Origin: an uncultured Lachnospiraceae bacterium
Lineage (GTDB): Bacteria > Bacillota > Clostridia > Lachnospirales > Lachnospiraceae
DNA length: 64,000 nt
NCBI GenBank assembly: GCA_946628415.1
Contig: CAMOWK010000008.1
Coordinates: forward strand, 43,757 to 107,756
Direction: 5' to 3'
In this document: in pieces, positions 63,949-64,000 of the stretch
Numbering within the stretch: the stretch's first letter is position 1
Layout of the letters: the number at the start of each line of letters is the position of its first letter
Notes under the pieces: model-generated
The model's database searches: none
Seen by the model: only the letters and a program-made list of their open reading frames with translations
Told to the model about the DNA's origin: nothing
Position numbers and translations under genes: made by a program

Positions 63949-64000
63949 ATAATCCGGGGTGAAATACATCACTTGTCCGGCGTATGGAAATCGCAAATCC

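Overview
The window looks like chromosome of a low-GC Firmicute of the family Lachnospiraceae (Butyrivibrio/Roseburia-like). This rests on strong GGAGG ribosome-binding sites, AGA/CTT-rich codon use, the glgC-glgD pair, spoVG, a SEC-C-tagged methionine aminopeptidase, an NrdD/NrdG anaerobic ribonucleotide reductase, and mobile genes (DUF6462, TnpV, a MobP-type relaxase) typical of that family. The genus is an inference.

Positions 1-40410 are ordinary chromosome. In order: a large MBG-repeat surface protein; an OFA-family transporter; a lone divergent ThiG; Map; an HD-GYP protein (minus strand); Lon behind a CIRCE-like heat-shock operator; a melibiose/raffinose unit (GPH permease plus GH36 alpha-galactosidase) followed by two membrane-anchored unknowns; an aconitase-family hydratase; NfeD plus an SPFH protein; GlgC/GlgD; SpoVG; a GlmU-like pyrophosphorylase without the acetyltransferase half; Pth; Mfd; an exported PPIase lipoprotein; MgtE, Dut, NrdG and NrdD (minus strand, two NrdR boxes 32 bp apart upstream of nrdD); a trigger-factor-like lipoprotein; tRNA-Leu(CAG); GreA; LysS. 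Two large palindromic intergenic structures lie directly behind the two exported foldase genes; the second is built on a 75-bp tandem repeat.

Positions 40383-59636 are an integrative mobilizable element of about 19.2 kb inserted in the 3' end of lysS. The last bases of lysS recur (30 of 32 identical) at 59605-59636, next to the tyrosine integrase, and the probable original lysS terminator lies just beyond. The element has a decayed left end (fragment of a lipoprotein paralogue, frameshifted replication-initiator remnant), TnpV, and then a defence-rich cargo: an IetAS-type AAA+ ATPase/subtilase pair, a DUF4417/toxin-like/immunity-like trio, a type III restriction-modification pair and an AbiE toxin-antitoxin pair. 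Mobilization genes (MobC, relaxase, probable oriT region) sit between the last two, and an excisionase-like/ribbon-helix-helix/integrase module forms the right end.

From 59637 onward the sequence stays AT-rich and accessory: small proteins, a zinc-ribbon/YbjQ protein, a 934-residue metallophosphoesterase of unknown role, and two more small genes. This may be the left part of a second, tandemly inserted element using the same lysS site. The least explained parts are the metallophosphoesterase neighbourhood, the DUF4417-toxin-immunity trio with its odd leader region, and the palindromic elements.
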